Positions 1-8,701 of a DNA stretch of 64,000 bases are shown piece after piece. The translations under genes and the position numbers were made by a program. The first letter of the stretch is position 1; every line of letters starts with the position of its first letter. The notes beneath the pieces are model-generated. The model was not told the DNA's origin and made no database searches. It was given only the letters and a program-made list of their open reading frames with translations. The DNA is from an uncultured Pseudomonadota bacterium (GTDB taxonomy: Bacteria; Pseudomonadota; Gammaproteobacteria; Burkholderiales; SG8-39), in assembly GCA_903921325.1 (NCBI GenBank), contig CAIXPL010000004.1:62001-126000 (forward strand). The letters are read 5' to 3'.

Positions 1-724
1 ACACTTCGATGTTGACGTGCGGCGCGGCACGCAGCGCGGCACTCAACCGGTTAAATAGCAACGGAAATTGTTTGAGTGGTGCCAGGCGCGAGACGATGCC
101 CAGAGTGAGGCCCGAGCGCCGTTCAAACCGCCGTTCAAAGCGGTTCCGGCCCTGCACCGCGCGCAGCAATCGGGTGCCTAACGGGGCAAACCGGCGCATC
201 ACTCGATCGCGGGGTTTGTGGCTGTCCCAGTCGCACAAGGGCCCCCGGACCACCTGCCCCGCCCCCTCTGAGTGTCGCGCGAGATCGATCGCGGCATACA
301 AGGGTTCGGGCCAGATGGCCTTGAAGCCATGCCGGGTGAGTGTATCGATCACATGCCGCGAGACCGGCACAACCTGATGAGCCAGTTCGTAGTACGCGGG
401 CCAGCGCGCTTCATAGAGGGCCTGATGTGCAAGCGCGATCAGCGTGGTGCGGCCCTGTAGTGCTGCGAGCACAGCGCGTGGCAGGGGCGCGTGGATCACC
501 AGGATTGCGCCCTGCGGAACCACCTGTAGTGCGTGCTCGGCACGCTCGATCGGCACCTGAACCGATTCGGGCAAGGCGAGTCGGTTCCAGAAGCTCGCGC
601 TACGCAAGGTGATCAGGTGGGTCGCCCAACCGCGCGCCAGCAGCGCCCGCGTGAACGTCCCGCTATAGACTTCTGCGCCGCCCAGTGCACTGGACAGATT
701 GATCTGATAAATGACTCGCGACAA
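1..724 (-). CDS. Glycosyltransferase family 4-like protein, partial (C-terminus beyond window)
   Basis: Minus-strand reading frame open from a TTG at 724 to the window edge, giving 241 residues with no stop. The N-terminus has the GGAEVYSGTF motif (about residues 15-24), typical of the donor/acceptor Rossmann domain of GT-B glycosyltransferases. A second landmark near residues 205-220, LGIVSRLAPLKQFPLLF, is the start of the nucleotide-sugar binding domain (Glycos_transf_1). The family transfers sugars to lipid or polysaccharide acceptors at the cytoplasmic face of the inner membrane, for example in LPS or capsule assembly; the acceptor here is unknown. The TTG is the only start candidate between the upstream in-frame stop (728-730) and the first motif. 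It lies 3 bases after the stop of the Bug receptor gene, suggesting co-transcription, although the functions look unrelated. Confidence 0.8.
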   Translation of the reverse strand, partial: MSRVIYQINLSSALGGAEVYSGTFTRALLARGWATHLITLRSASFWNRLALPESVQVPIERAEHALQVVPQGAILVIHAPLPRAVLAALQGRTTLIALAHQALYEARWPAYYELAHQVVPVSRHVIDTLTRHGFKAIWPEPLYAAIDLARHSEGAGQVVRGPLCDWDSHKPRDRVMRRFAPLGTRLLRAVQGRNRFERRFERRSGLTLGIVSRLAPLKQFPLLFNRLSAALRAAPHVNIEV

Positions 725-727
725 TGC

Positions 728-1819
728 CTATTCCGCCTTGATGCCGGCTGTATCGAGCACCCGCTTCCAGCGTAGCGCCTCCTCGCGCATCTGGGCGCTG
801 AACTCAGCCGGACTTTGGCCGCCGACATTCATGCCCAGTGCGGCGTAGCGCTTTTGCACCGGCGGTTCGGCCATCACCGCGTGCACCTCTGCGGCCAGGC
901 GTTCGACGATACGCGGGTCGATGCCGCGGGGGGCTGCCAATCCCCACCAGTTGCCGGTCAGCAGACCCGGGAAGCCCGCCTCGGCCGCATCGGGCCGGTC
1001 TGGCAGCGCGGCCAGTCGCGTCCTTGATGCCACCGCCAGTGCGCGCAGCTTGCCCGAGTGCAGGTTGCCTTCGACCGAACTGAGGGTGGTGAAGTACAAC
1101 TGCACCTCGTCTGAGAGCAAGGCGAGCACCGCGGCCGGTGACCCCTTGAACGGAACATGCACCAGTTGCACCCCGGCCAGCTGGGCAAACAACTCGGCCG
1201 CCAGGTGCGGCGGCGTTCCGGCGCCTGGGCTGCCGAAATTGAATTTGCCAGGGTGTGACCGGGCATCGGCTTGCAGCTGGGCCAGGGTGTCCCAGGGTGC
1301 GCGCGCATTCACGATAACCAGCGAAGGTGCATCGGATATCAGAGTGATGGGGACCAAGGCCGTCAATGGATCAAAATCCATGGCCTTGTAGACAAACTGA
1401 TTGACCACGAAGTTGTTGGTCGCACCCAGCAGCAAGGTATAGCCATCAGGCGCTGCGCGCACGACCTCCTGAGCGCCGATGTTGCCACTGGCCCCCGCCT
1501 TGTTATCGATCACGAAACGCTGGCCGAGGCGCTGCTCCAGGGCGGGCGCAATCGCCCGAAAGGAAATATCCCCGGTATTGCCGGCGCTATAGGGGATCAC
1601 CAGCCGGATCGGTTTGGCCGGCCACTCCTGCGCGAGCGCCGATAGGGTGGCAAGCAGTCCGGCAAGCAGCGCGCACGCCCTGAGGCTTGCATTGCGCGTG
1701 ACGCCCGCATCGTTCCTGATGCGGGCCATGCCCGTGAAGCGCCTGCCGCTTCTGATGCTCATGGTGCTCTTGTCATTCGCAACCCTCGTACTGCTGCTCC
1801 AGTCGGTCATGCTGGTCAT
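728..1819 (-). CDS. Bug/TctC family tripartite tricarboxylate transporter substrate-binding protein
   Basis: 363 residues. The mature part begins near EWPAKPIRLVIPYSAG, the family hallmark. It continues with DNKAGASGNIG and APDGYTLLLGA, the loops that bind a carboxylate ligand in Bug proteins. It is expected to be a periplasmic receptor for an organic acid, feeding a TctAB-type permease that is not in this window. The ATG at 1819 overlaps the stop of the upstream VOC gene (ATGA), which favours this start. The true signal peptide is hydrophobic around residues 45-63, so an internal Met at residue 31 (position 1729) may be the real start. Length without the extension matches the usual 320-330 residues. 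Confidence 0.88.
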   Translation of the reverse strand: MTSMTDWSSSTRVANDKSTMSIRSGRRFTGMARIRNDAGVTRNASLRACALLAGLLATLSALAQEWPAKPIRLVIPYSAGNTGDISFRAIAPALEQRLGQRFVIDNKAGASGNIGAQEVVRAAPDGYTLLLGATNNFVVNQFVYKAMDFDPLTALVPITLISDAPSLVIVNARAPWDTLAQLQADARSHPGKFNFGSPGAGTPPHLAAELFAQLAGVQLVHVPFKGSPAAVLALLSDEVQLYFTTLSSVEGNLHSGKLRALAVASRTRLAALPDRPDAAEAGFPGLLTGNWWGLAAPRGIDPRIVERLAAEVHAVMAEPPVQKRYAALGMNVGGQSPAEFSAQMREEALRWKRVLDTAGIKAE

Positions 1820-2682
1820 GCCGCGCGGAACAGCATGGCGACACCGCAGGCTGCCTGATTGGGCACCAGCAATTGGTCATCGACCCGCACATGCTCGATC
1901 TGCCCGGCGCGCAGACGGATTGCCATCGCCGGCAGGTCTTCGCTGGCGAAGACCACGGCGGCGATGAGGGGCGGCGCCGAGGGCAAGGTGCCCAGGGACC
2001 GTGCGACCGCGCCGCCCGCATCCAATACGCGCAGGGCGCTGTTGCGCTCGAAGTCCAGGCGATAACCTTCACGCGCCGGTTGCGCAATGCGCCCGGTGCC
2101 GCGGGCATAGCGCGTGACCACTGCCAGTGGGTCTTCGGCAACGATCCAGGTTTCGACCAATCCAGTGACCCGGTTGGGGTGACCCATGTAGCGAGTCTGA
2201 TGAATGTACTGAGGGGTCAGATGACGGGCCACCTGAATGAGACCTTCGGGCGTAGCGGCACCGTCAAATTGCACACGCTCAAAACGTGCCGTTCGCAACC
2301 CGTCGGCCGTGTCGACATCGCGTTCCAGTGCGATCACCCCCGAGCTGCGAATGTCGTTCGCAGTGAATTCGGCATAGGCCGCTTGCGTATCCTCAGTCCC
2401 GAAGCAGATGATATGGGCGCCTTCATGGCGACCGAGGAACCGCGCCTGGCGCGGATCGGGACGAGCCGGATCGGCGTGCGTGAGGACTTCGAGGTAGTTG
2501 GTCGCAAAGATTGCGCAGCGATTTGCCGACCCGAGGGCAACGACCGGATCGCCCGGTTTGACCGCCCCCCGCTGCGCCGACAACGGCGTGAGCAAAAACC
2601 CGAGAGTCTCCAGCACGCGCACGGCGTTCGCCATGTCGTGCACTGCCATGCCAACATGGTTGATATCTTGAATCGCGTTCAT
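1816..2682 (-). CDS. VOC superfamily protein (glyoxalase_3-like)
   Basis: 288 residues. It opens with the vicinal-oxygen-chelate signature INHVGMAVHDMANAVRVLE, and a second beta-alpha module lies in the C-terminal half (around TGLVETWIVAEDPLAVV). VOC proteins use a metal to act on hydroxy-ketones, diols or CoA esters; this subgroup (glyoxalase-like domain, PF13468-type) has no firmly assigned substrate. Its stop overlaps the start of the following Bug receptor gene by 4 bases, so the enzyme and the receptor are probably translated together and may act on the same compound. It is divergent from another VOC gene at 2827. Confidence 0.75.
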   Translation of the reverse strand: MNAIQDINHVGMAVHDMANAVRVLETLGFLLTPLSAQRGAVKPGDPVVALGSANRCAIFATNYLEVLTHADPARPDPRQARFLGRHEGAHIICFGTEDTQAAYAEFTANDIRSSGVIALERDVDTADGLRTARFERVQFDGAATPEGLIQVARHLTPQYIHQTRYMGHPNRVTGLVETWIVAEDPLAVVTRYARGTGRIAQPAREGYRLDFERNSALRVLDAGGAVARSLGTLPSAPPLIAAVVFASEDLPAMAIRLRAGQIEHVRVDDQLLVPNQAACGVAMLFRAA

Positions 2683-2826
2683 GAGCGGGTCGGGCGCCGA
2701 TTGAAGAACACTGGATCAGGAAATTCCTGCCGGCAATCATAGTCCAAGGATGCAACCGGATGTCATGATGCCAATCCCAGTGCTCGCGATTGTCCTCGGC
2801 ATTCTGCGCGTGCTAATGTTGTCCGC

Positions 2827-3252
2827 ATGACACTCGAACCGATCGCCCTTGATCACCTCGTCCTGCGGGTCCATGACCTGAAGGCGATGGCCGCGTTTTA
2901 CTGCGACGTGCTGGGCTGCAGCGTGGATCGCTGGCGCGAGGAATTGGGCCTGGTGCATCTGCGCGTAGGGCGCGATTCAATGATCGACCTGGCCGATGCC
3001 GAGATCCTCAAGAAGCGCCGTGGAGCCGAAGGTCCGGCGATCGAGGGCACGCAGCGGTTCTATCCCAATGTGGAGCACTTTGCGCTCACCCTCGCCCACT
3101 TCGATGCCGATGCCATTCGAGCTCATTTGCTCGCCCATGGCATCACCGCTGCGCCGACCCTCAAGCGCTATGGCGCACTGGGTGATCGGGTCAGCATGTA
3201 TTTCACCGACCCGGAAGGCAATATGGTGGAATTGCGTGCCGCCCAGCCGTGA
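2827..3252 (+). CDS. Small VOC family protein (glyoxalase/dioxygenase fold)
   Basis: 141 residues, one VOC domain with the usual paired beta-alpha-beta-beta-beta modules. Candidate metal ligands are visible at His10 (LDHLVLRV), His84 (NVEHFALTL) and Glu135 (GNMVELRA), the standard H/H/E set. It resembles the small VOC subgroup often annotated as virulence protein STM3117-like; the substrate is unknown. It is transcribed away from the larger VOC gene across a 144-bp divergent intergenic region. The ATG is the first in frame and the product begins right before the first conserved strand. Confidence 0.8.
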   Translation: MTLEPIALDHLVLRVHDLKAMAAFYCDVLGCSVDRWREELGLVHLRVGRDSMIDLADAEILKKRRGAEGPAIEGTQRFYPNVEHFALTLAHFDADAIRAHLLAHGITAAPTLKRYGALGDRVSMYFTDPEGNMVELRAAQP

Positions 3253-3404
3253 CGCCTGGTCCCCGTTTTGCTTGTTGATCAAGGGCCAATGGCGCACGCC
3301 AGTTGCCTGGCGTGAGGCGCGTCTGGTTCGCAGCAATTGTTGGTTGATTTCCACCTGTTCCTGATGATCCGTTCCCCACTGTCTACAACTGCAAAGGGCT
3401 CACC

Positions 3405-4331
3405 ATGACCACCCGTCGCCAGATGCTCTCTGCCAGCCTCGCTGCTGGTGCCGCACTCGCCCTGCCCGCTCGGTTTGCCCGTGCGGCAAGCAAGATTCAG
3501 ATCGGCTCCGTGCTTGCGGGAACAACCATCGCCGCCGAGTTGATGCCCAAATATCTCAAAGAGGCAGGCATTGACGCCGAGGTGCTTAGTTTCCCCAACA
3601 TCACCCAGCGCATGCAGGCACTGGCCTCAGGCGATGTGCAGATCGGCTATGGCAGCGTCAATGGCGCTATCTTGCTTGCCAGTCGAGGCCTTAAATTGAG
3701 CATCCTTGCCAACGCCTGCGAAGGGGGTGGTCTGATGGTGGGCAAGCCTGAAATCAAAGGCCTGCCCGATCTGAAAGGACGCAAGGTCGCGGTGCAGCCG
3801 GGCAGTCTCACGCAGGCCGCCCTTCAGTGGAAACTAAAGAGCCTGGGGCTCACTGACGCGGTCGAATTGCTGTTCCTCGACGTGAACAATATGCCGGTGG
3901 CGTTACAGAAGGGACAGGTCGACGCGATCCTGCCTTTTGAACCGTATGCCACCCTGGCCCGGATGAACGGCTTTGGTCACGACATCTGGTATCCCTACGA
4001 CACCCCGATGGGACGCACCAATGTCGTATTCGTGGCCTCAAGCGATTTTGTTGCGCGCGAGCCGGCACTGGCGCGCGAGGTCGTGCGTGCTCATGTGCGC
4101 GCCACCCAGGAACTGCAGAAGGACAATAGCGCTGCGGTCGATGCCATCGTGAAATCGCTCAATCTGCCGCGCGAGGTCGCCATCGAATCGCTCAAAAACA
4201 CCTTCTTCGTTCCCGACACGACCGAGAAGTTCGAGAAAAGCATCATCGCGGTCGGACAGACCATGCTCGAGACCGGCATGGTCACGCGCCTGCCCGACTG
4301 GTCCACCTTCATCGACCGACGCTTCGTCTAG
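3405..4331 (+). CDS. ABC transporter substrate-binding protein, SsuA/TauA/NitT (NMT1-like) family
   Basis: 308 residues. The first 27 residues form a twin-arginine-like signal (TTRRQMLSASLAAG then LPARFARA), so export by Tat is possible. The mature part has the NMT1-like bilobal fold: IQIGSVLAGTTIAAELMP, the GDVQIGYGSVN loop, and the RKVAVQPGSLTQAALQWKL segment. The family binds sulfonates, taurine, nitrate or aromatic acids. It is followed after 6 bases by the permease and then the ATPase, so the three form one operon (receptor, permease, ATPase). The ligand is not deducible; the surrounding catabolic genes make an aromatic acid as plausible as a sulfonate. Confidence 0.88.
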   Translation: MTTRRQMLSASLAAGAALALPARFARAASKIQIGSVLAGTTIAAELMPKYLKEAGIDAEVLSFPNITQRMQALASGDVQIGYGSVNGAILLASRGLKLSILANACEGGGLMVGKPEIKGLPDLKGRKVAVQPGSLTQAALQWKLKSLGLTDAVELLFLDVNNMPVALQKGQVDAILPFEPYATLARMNGFGHDIWYPYDTPMGRTNVVFVASSDFVAREPALAREVVRAHVRATQELQKDNSAAVDAIVKSLNLPREVAIESLKNTFFVPDTTEKFEKSIIAVGQTMLETGMVTRLPDWSTFIDRRFV

Positions 4332-4337
4332 GCACCG

Positions 4338-5102
4338 ATGGGCCAGTCGCGTGCCACCTTGCTGGGTTTGGCGCCACTGGCGGTCTTGCTCGGGCTATGG
4401 CAACTCGCAACCAGCGGGGGCTGGTACACCAGCGTCTTGCTGCCCGCGCCGATCGAGGTGGCGCGTGTCTTCGCCACCCAATGGCCGGCGCTATTGCATC
4501 ACGTAGGCGCCAGTCTGACGCGGGTAAGCGTGGGCATTGCGATGGCCTGTGCGACTGCCATACCGCTCGGGCTTTTGATCGGACGATTCAAATGGCTCGA
4601 CGAGGTGACTGACTGGACCATACAAATTTTTCGGTCGCTGCCGGGTATCGCGCTCATACCGCTGGCGATTCTGTTCTTTGGCATTGGCGACAAGCCGGCC
4701 ATCATTCTCATCACGCTGGCAGCATTCTGGCCGTTGGTGGTGAGCACCATATTCGGGGTGAAAAGCGTCGAGCGCACCTTGCTCAAGGTGGCGCGCGTTG
4801 CGCGAGCCGGTGACTTGCTGGTGCTGCGCGATATTCTGCTGCCCAGCGCCCTGCCCTCGATTCTCACCGGCCTGCGGCTCGCGGCGGGTGCCGGCTGGCT
4901 CACTGTGGTGACCGCTGAAATGATGGCGGTGAAGTCCGGGCTGGGCTACTACATCATGTATGCACAGACGACCTTCCGCGCCGAGGAGATCATCGCCGGC
5001 ATTCTCACGATCGGCGCGATTGGACTGCTGTTTGATCAAGGTATCCGCATGCTGCGCCATCGTATCTGCCGCTGGCAGGAAGGCCTGGTGCTCGAATCGT
5101 GA
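4338..5102 (+). CDS. ABC transporter permease, SsuC/TauC type
   Basis: 254 residues with about six hydrophobic segments (for example residues 7-21, 58-80, 95-125 and 220-240). The cytoplasmic EAA-type coupling loop is near ARVARAGDLLVLRDILLP, followed by ALPSILTGLRLAAGAGW. It forms the inner-membrane channel for the receptor encoded just upstream. The start at 4338 is 6 bases after the receptor stop. Length and topology are ordinary for the family. Confidence 0.9.
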   Translation: MGQSRATLLGLAPLAVLLGLWQLATSGGWYTSVLLPAPIEVARVFATQWPALLHHVGASLTRVSVGIAMACATAIPLGLLIGRFKWLDEVTDWTIQIFRSLPGIALIPLAILFFGIGDKPAIILITLAAFWPLVVSTIFGVKSVERTLLKVARVARAGDLLVLRDILLPSALPSILTGLRLAAGAGWLTVVTAEMMAVKSGLGYYIMYAQTTFRAEEIIAGILTIGAIGLLFDQGIRMLRHRICRWQEGLVLES

Positions 5103-5199
5103 GGAAGGACGCGACCTATCACTGGCGCACACATACTGGTCCCCCCGGCATGCGTACCGGCCAAGCGTGCCAATGGGTCGATGCCTTGAGGTGGGCGGC

Positions 5200-5967
5200 A
5201 TGAGCCTGCTTGAATTGACATCGGTCTCCAAGACCTACCGGCGGCGCGGTGAAACCGTGCATGCGCTCGACGCGGTGTCTTTCAGCGCGCAATTCGGTGA
5301 ATTCATCTGCCTGCTTGGTGTGTCGGGCTGTGGCAAATCAACCTTGCTACAGATTCTCGCTGGACTAGAACACGCCGATGGCGGCGAGGTCCGAATGGAA
5401 GGCGAACCCATCACCGAGTGCCATCCCGAGGCCAGCGTGGTGTTTCAGGAGCACGGCCTGTTCCCCTGGATGACCGTCGAGCGTAATGTCGAATTCAATA
5501 TGAAGGCGCGCGGCGTCGGCAAGACTGAGCGAGGTCGGGTTGCGCACGACTTTATCGACCGCGTGGGGCTTGCCGGGTTTGAGCAGCGCTATCCGCATGA
5601 ACTCTCAGGCGGCATGCGGCAGCGGGTAGGCATTGCGCGGGCACTCACCACACGGCCGCGATTGCTGTTGATGGATGAGCCGTTTGGGGCGCTCGATGCG
5701 CAGACCCGCTCGGTCATGCAAAGCCAGTTGCTCGAACTCTGGCAGGCCTATCGCGCAACGGTTGTGTTCGTCACCCACAGCGTGGACGAGGCGGTGTTTC
5801 TGGCCGACCGGATTGTGATCATGTCACCGCGCCCTGGGCGGGTGCGATCGATTGTGCCAGTCGACCTGCCACGGCCGCGCGATCGTGCCGACCCGCGCTT
5901 TGGGCAATGCGTCGGTGAGGTGCTCGCGCTCATTCACGAGGATCTGCGGCAGTTGGTCGGGGCCTGA
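5200..5967 (+). CDS. ABC transporter ATP-binding protein, SsuB/TauB type
   Basis: 255 residues from the ATG at 5200, chosen because a GGTGGGCGGC ribosome-binding-like stretch precedes it and the ABC domain starts at once (LLELTSVSKTY). The open frame extends further upstream into the permease gene, but that part has no ABC character. Motifs: Walker A GVSGCGKST (about 40-48), Q-loop VVFQEHGLFPW, signature LSGGMRQRVGIARAL, Walker B LLLMDEPFGALD and the switch His in VTHSVDEAV. It powers the receptor/permease pair encoded upstream. It is the last clear gene of the three-gene transport operon. Confidence 0.92.
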   Translation: MSLLELTSVSKTYRRRGETVHALDAVSFSAQFGEFICLLGVSGCGKSTLLQILAGLEHADGGEVRMEGEPITECHPEASVVFQEHGLFPWMTVERNVEFNMKARGVGKTERGRVAHDFIDRVGLAGFEQRYPHELSGGMRQRVGIARALTTRPRLLLMDEPFGALDAQTRSVMQSQLLELWQAYRATVVFVTHSVDEAVFLADRIVIMSPRPGRVRSIVPVDLPRPRDRADPRFGQCVGEVLALIHEDLRQLVGA

Positions 5968-6112
5968 GCCCAATCCGGCGAACGCACAGACGCGTGAAGG
6001 CGATGGTCGTATCGTTCGGTTGATTGGTTCTCTTTTGAAGGACCCGATGCGACTGAACTGGTGTTCGATTCCACGGTGCGCCGTCGCACCATCTGCGACA
6101 AAGCAAGGTGGA

Positions 6113-6703
6113 ATGCTGCCCAACCTGATCCTGCAGCGCCTTCATCAATGGCTGCTCGCGATCGTGATGGCATTTGCACTTTGCGCTGTAAGCGTCGCAC
6201 CAGTGCTTGCTGACGAATCTGCAACCGCGAGCACATGGTTCGATAGCATCATTGAACGCGTTAAAAGCACCTGGGTCGACGGGCAGCCGGAACTCTATCT
6301 GCCATTGCATACCTACCACGCGCGGTTTGCCTATTCCAAAGAGCAGATCGACGAATTCAACGAAACGCCGCTGGGCCTGGGCATCGGCAAGGGCACTTAC
6401 GACGCGAACGGCGACTGGCATGGTTTGTACGTGATGGAATTTCAGGCATCTCACTTCAAGCCGGAGTATGTGACAGGCTACGGTTACAAGACCTATTGGC
6501 CACTATTCGATCAACTGAAGTTCGGCTTGGGCTACACCGCCTTCGTGACGACAAGAGCCGATATTGGCCACTACACGCCGATTCCGGGCTTACTCCCGAT
6601 GGCTGCTCTCGAATACCAACGGTATGCTTTCAATGTCGTGTTCGTACCCGGTGGGCATGGTTTTGGCAACATCCTGCTGTTCTTTGGTACCGCGCACTTT
6701 TGA
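6113..6703 (+). CDS. pagP: Lipid A palmitoyltransferase PagP homolog
   Basis: 196 residues. An N-terminal signal peptide (about 1-33, ending PVLA) is followed by the eight-stranded outer-membrane barrel family pattern: LHTYHARFAY, DANGDWHGLYVMEF, VTGYGYKTYWP and IPGLLPMAALEYQRY. PagP moves a palmitate from phospholipid to lipid A in the outer membrane. His69 matches the catalytic His33 of E. coli PagP (WHARFAY). In the next catalytic motif, E. coli has KDSW (Asp76-Ser77) whereas here it reads QASH, so the Asp is Ala112 while the Ser is kept (Ser113). The start at 6113 is chosen because AAGGTGGA sits just upstream and the signal peptide follows directly; an alternative ATG lies at 6047. It is followed by about 120 bp without a gene. 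Confidence 0.9.
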   Translation: MLPNLILQRLHQWLLAIVMAFALCAVSVAPVLADESATASTWFDSIIERVKSTWVDGQPELYLPLHTYHARFAYSKEQIDEFNETPLGLGIGKGTYDANGDWHGLYVMEFQASHFKPEYVTGYGYKTYWPLFDQLKFGLGYTAFVTTRADIGHYTPIPGLLPMAALEYQRYAFNVVFVPGGHGFGNILLFFGTAHF

Positions 6704-6824
6704 CAGTGTCTGAGCGGTATTCGACGTTCAGAGGACGAATCGAATCGTCTTAGGTCACTGCAGGAACGGCTGGCTCCTGGTGTCGCCCGGTTCGCTCAGT
6801 GCCCGAGCCAGTTCACTTGATCGG

Positions 6825-7709
6825 TCACGCAACGCCCAGTATCCAGCCCTCGACACCGGCAACCGTGCGCTGCGAGTCAGTCAGATCCGGGTTGAGAAAC
6901 CTTGCTAGCTGGCCGTCAAGGTCGGCCTCGCGCATCCGCGCGGCAACCGAGTAGGCATCATGCTGATCGTCGGTGCGCCCCTCTTTCGCGTAGTCGTGTT
7001 TCCACAGGGTCGGATAGACCTCGGCCAGGGCCGACCGACCCGCAGGAATCTGCCAACCGTCAAAGGGCCAGAAGTGCACCCGCTCGCCCAATCGCCGGCG
7101 CAGATGCAGCAACCACGGTATGCCAGCATGTGTGGATTTGGCAACCGAGCCGGGCACATCGAAGTGGAATACTGACTTGGCCGACCGGGTCCGCTCCTCC
7201 GTGAACCGGCGCCAGCGGGCAGAGCCGGTGCGATCGGCGCCGTTGCCAACGATCCCGTCACGTACAAAGTCAACGCAGACATGGTCTTGGTCGGTCGGCC
7301 AATGGTGCTGAAAGTCTGCAAGGAAAGCCGGCCAATCGGGCGCCAGACAATGAGCCTCGAAATACCGCAGCGGAAACGAAAAGCCGTGGTCGATGCCGAC
7401 CAGAGTCGGTCTGTCCTCGGCCAGACGCGCGAGCAGCCATTCGGCAATACCGCGCCGCGTCCAACAGGTGCGCGGACTGGGCGGCGGGGGCACTTCTGCG
7501 GGACACGACGACAGGTCTGCCTGATAGACGCGTAAACCCTTGAGGCTGGCGCTTGGCGTCTTGGCTCCCGAATAATCGATGCCGATGTAGCGTTCGAAGG
7601 CAGGCTGACGAGGTATCTGGCCGCTAAAGCGGTCCGCGTGCCTTGTCTCCGCACGTCGCCGCGTCACCGCCACTTCCACGCGTGAGCCGAGCCCATTGAG
7701 CATCGCCAT
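6825..7709 (-). CDS. DUF429-like predicted RNase H-fold protein
   Basis: 294 residues. After about 38 poorly conserved N-terminal residues comes YIGIDYSGAK (Asp45), then LVGIDHGFSFP, VYPTLWKHDY and DDQHDAYSVAARM. Three spaced acidic motifs of this kind are the pattern of DUF429 proteins, which are predicted to have an RNase H-like fold with a metal site. No function is established for the family. The gene stands alone between pagP and a toxin-antitoxin cluster, transcribed in the same direction as that cluster. The start at 7709 is the first ATG; a later start near the conserved domain is possible. Confidence 0.65.
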   Translation of the reverse strand: MAMLNGLGSRVEVAVTRRRAETRHADRFSGQIPRQPAFERYIGIDYSGAKTPSASLKGLRVYQADLSSCPAEVPPPPSPRTCWTRRGIAEWLLARLAEDRPTLVGIDHGFSFPLRYFEAHCLAPDWPAFLADFQHHWPTDQDHVCVDFVRDGIVGNGADRTGSARWRRFTEERTRSAKSVFHFDVPGSVAKSTHAGIPWLLHLRRRLGERVHFWPFDGWQIPAGRSALAEVYPTLWKHDYAKEGRTDDQHDAYSVAARMREADLDGQLARFLNPDLTDSQRTVAGVEGWILGVA

Positions 7710-7842
7710 GAGGCGCTCGAATCAAAGTCCCTATAGATGTTCCCGCTTCCACGGACGCTCTTTGTAGCCTTCGGAATCATGGCGCGATTGTCCCACTCCG
7801 AGACCAAACGTTGAATTTTCCGACCCAGCACCCCTTGCTACT

Positions 7843-7864
7843 CTTGCTACTTCTGCTACCGATC
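7843..7864. repeat. 22-bp direct repeat, copy 1 (distal side of mazF)
   Basis: A 22-base sequence beginning CTTGCTACTT and ending CTACCGATC occurs here and again, identical, at 8680-8701 on the same strand. The two copies bracket the mazEF operon (7944-8530). Directly upstream of this copy a degenerate extra unit (CTTGCTACT) is present. Confidence 0.8.
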
Positions 7865-7943
7865 GGCGTACGCGCCGGTGCGACGGTAGCGAACGAAGCG
7901 ACAGCAGTAGTTTTCTCCGGTGCCGAAATACAGTCTTTGAGGA

Positions 7944-8288
7944 TCACGGAATGATGAGCAACGCCTTGATCTTTGCACGCACGTGAGTCATGACGTCCGC
8001 AGGCACACTGCCTTTCTTCCTGGCACGACGAACCTTCCAGTCGAGCGACTTGACCTGATCAGCGAGAACAGCGCTGGCGACGCCATCTACCTCGATGGGC
8101 ACTTCAAAGGGATACCCCTTGATCTGGGTGGTCATGGGGCAGCAGACCATGAGCCCGCTCCTGCCGTTATAGCTCGCGGGGCTGATGACCAGGGCTGGAC
8201 GATGTCCGGCCTGCTCATGCCCGGACTGCGGGTCGAATTTGAGCCAGGCCACGTCACCGGCGTCGGGCACGTAGCCGCGCGTTGCCAT
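7944..8288 (-). CDS. mazF: MazF-type endoribonuclease toxin
   Basis: 114 residues from the ATG at 8288. MazF/PemK fold: DVAWLKFDPQSGHEQAGHRPALVISP, then CCPMTTQIKGYPFEV. The Arg of HRPALV and the Thr of CPMT are the residues that act in RNA cleavage in characterised MazF enzymes. It cuts mRNA at short sequences in the cytoplasm when freed from MazE. Its ATG overlaps the last base of the antitoxin stop (TGATG), the standard coupled arrangement. Length is typical. Confidence 0.93.
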   Translation of the reverse strand: MATRGYVPDAGDVAWLKFDPQSGHEQAGHRPALVISPASYNGRSGLMVCCPMTTQIKGYPFEVPIEVDGVASAVLADQVKSLDWKVRRARKKGSVPADVMTHVRAKIKALLIIP

Positions 8289-8530
8289 CAAAGGGCTTCT
8301 TTGCCGACCGGCATGCCGAAGCTGATCTCGGTGTGCAGGTTCCTGGCGGTGATGCCGCCAACCAGATTTTCAAGGTCGTATTCAATTTTGCTCGAAGGCT
8401 CGATGACGATGCGACCGTGCGTGACGGTCAGGTTAACCTTCTGCTCCAGGCTGAACGCAGCCTCCTTGATCGCGGACACCGGGAGCCGAACGGCAGGACT
8501 GTTGCCCCATTTGCGGATTACAGCTTCCAT
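8288..8530 (-). CDS. mazE: MazE-type antitoxin (AbrB/SpoVT-like DNA-binding)
   Basis: 80 residues. N-terminal swapped-hairpin AbrB-type domain IRKWGNSPAVRLPVSAIKEA, followed by a flexible acidic C-terminal tail that would wrap around MazF. It neutralises MazF and represses its own promoter. An AGGAG ribosome-binding site lies 8 bases upstream of the ATG. A 23-bp palindrome at 8548-8570 in front of the gene is the likely operator. Confidence 0.92.
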   Translation of the reverse strand: MEAVIRKWGNSPAVRLPVSAIKEAAFSLEQKVNLTVTHGRIVIEPSSKIEYDLENLVGGITARNLHTEISFGMPVGKEAL

Positions 8531-8547
8531 GATCTCACTCCTGATTT

Positions 8548-8570
8548 ATGTATCTACATTGTAGATACAT
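8548..8570. promoter_or_regulatory. Palindromic operator candidate for mazEF
   Basis: A perfect inverted repeat, ATGTATCTAC-ATT-GTAGATACAT, with 10-bp arms and a 3-bp centre, 18 bp upstream of the mazE start. AbrB-fold antitoxins autoregulate by binding such palindromes over the promoter, so this is the natural site for MazE or MazEF binding. The AT-rich composition contrasts with the GC-rich surroundings. Confidence 0.7.
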
Positions 8571-8679
8571 CTGTAAGAAACTCAAGCGGCGCAGTGGCGC
8601 CGGGGCCGACACAGAGCGCTGGCCAGCAACTGTTATTGTCCGGCCGTGCTCACGTATTGCGCCTGGGACCCCTCGCCAC

Positions 8680-8701
8680 CTTGCTACTTCTGCTACCGAT
8701 C
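8680..8701. repeat. 22-bp direct repeat, copy 2 (promoter side of mazE)
   Basis: Identical to 7843-7864 on the same strand. Together they enclose the mazEF operon in a segment of about 840 bp, which would allow loss by homologous slippage or may reflect past insertion. Confidence 0.8.
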
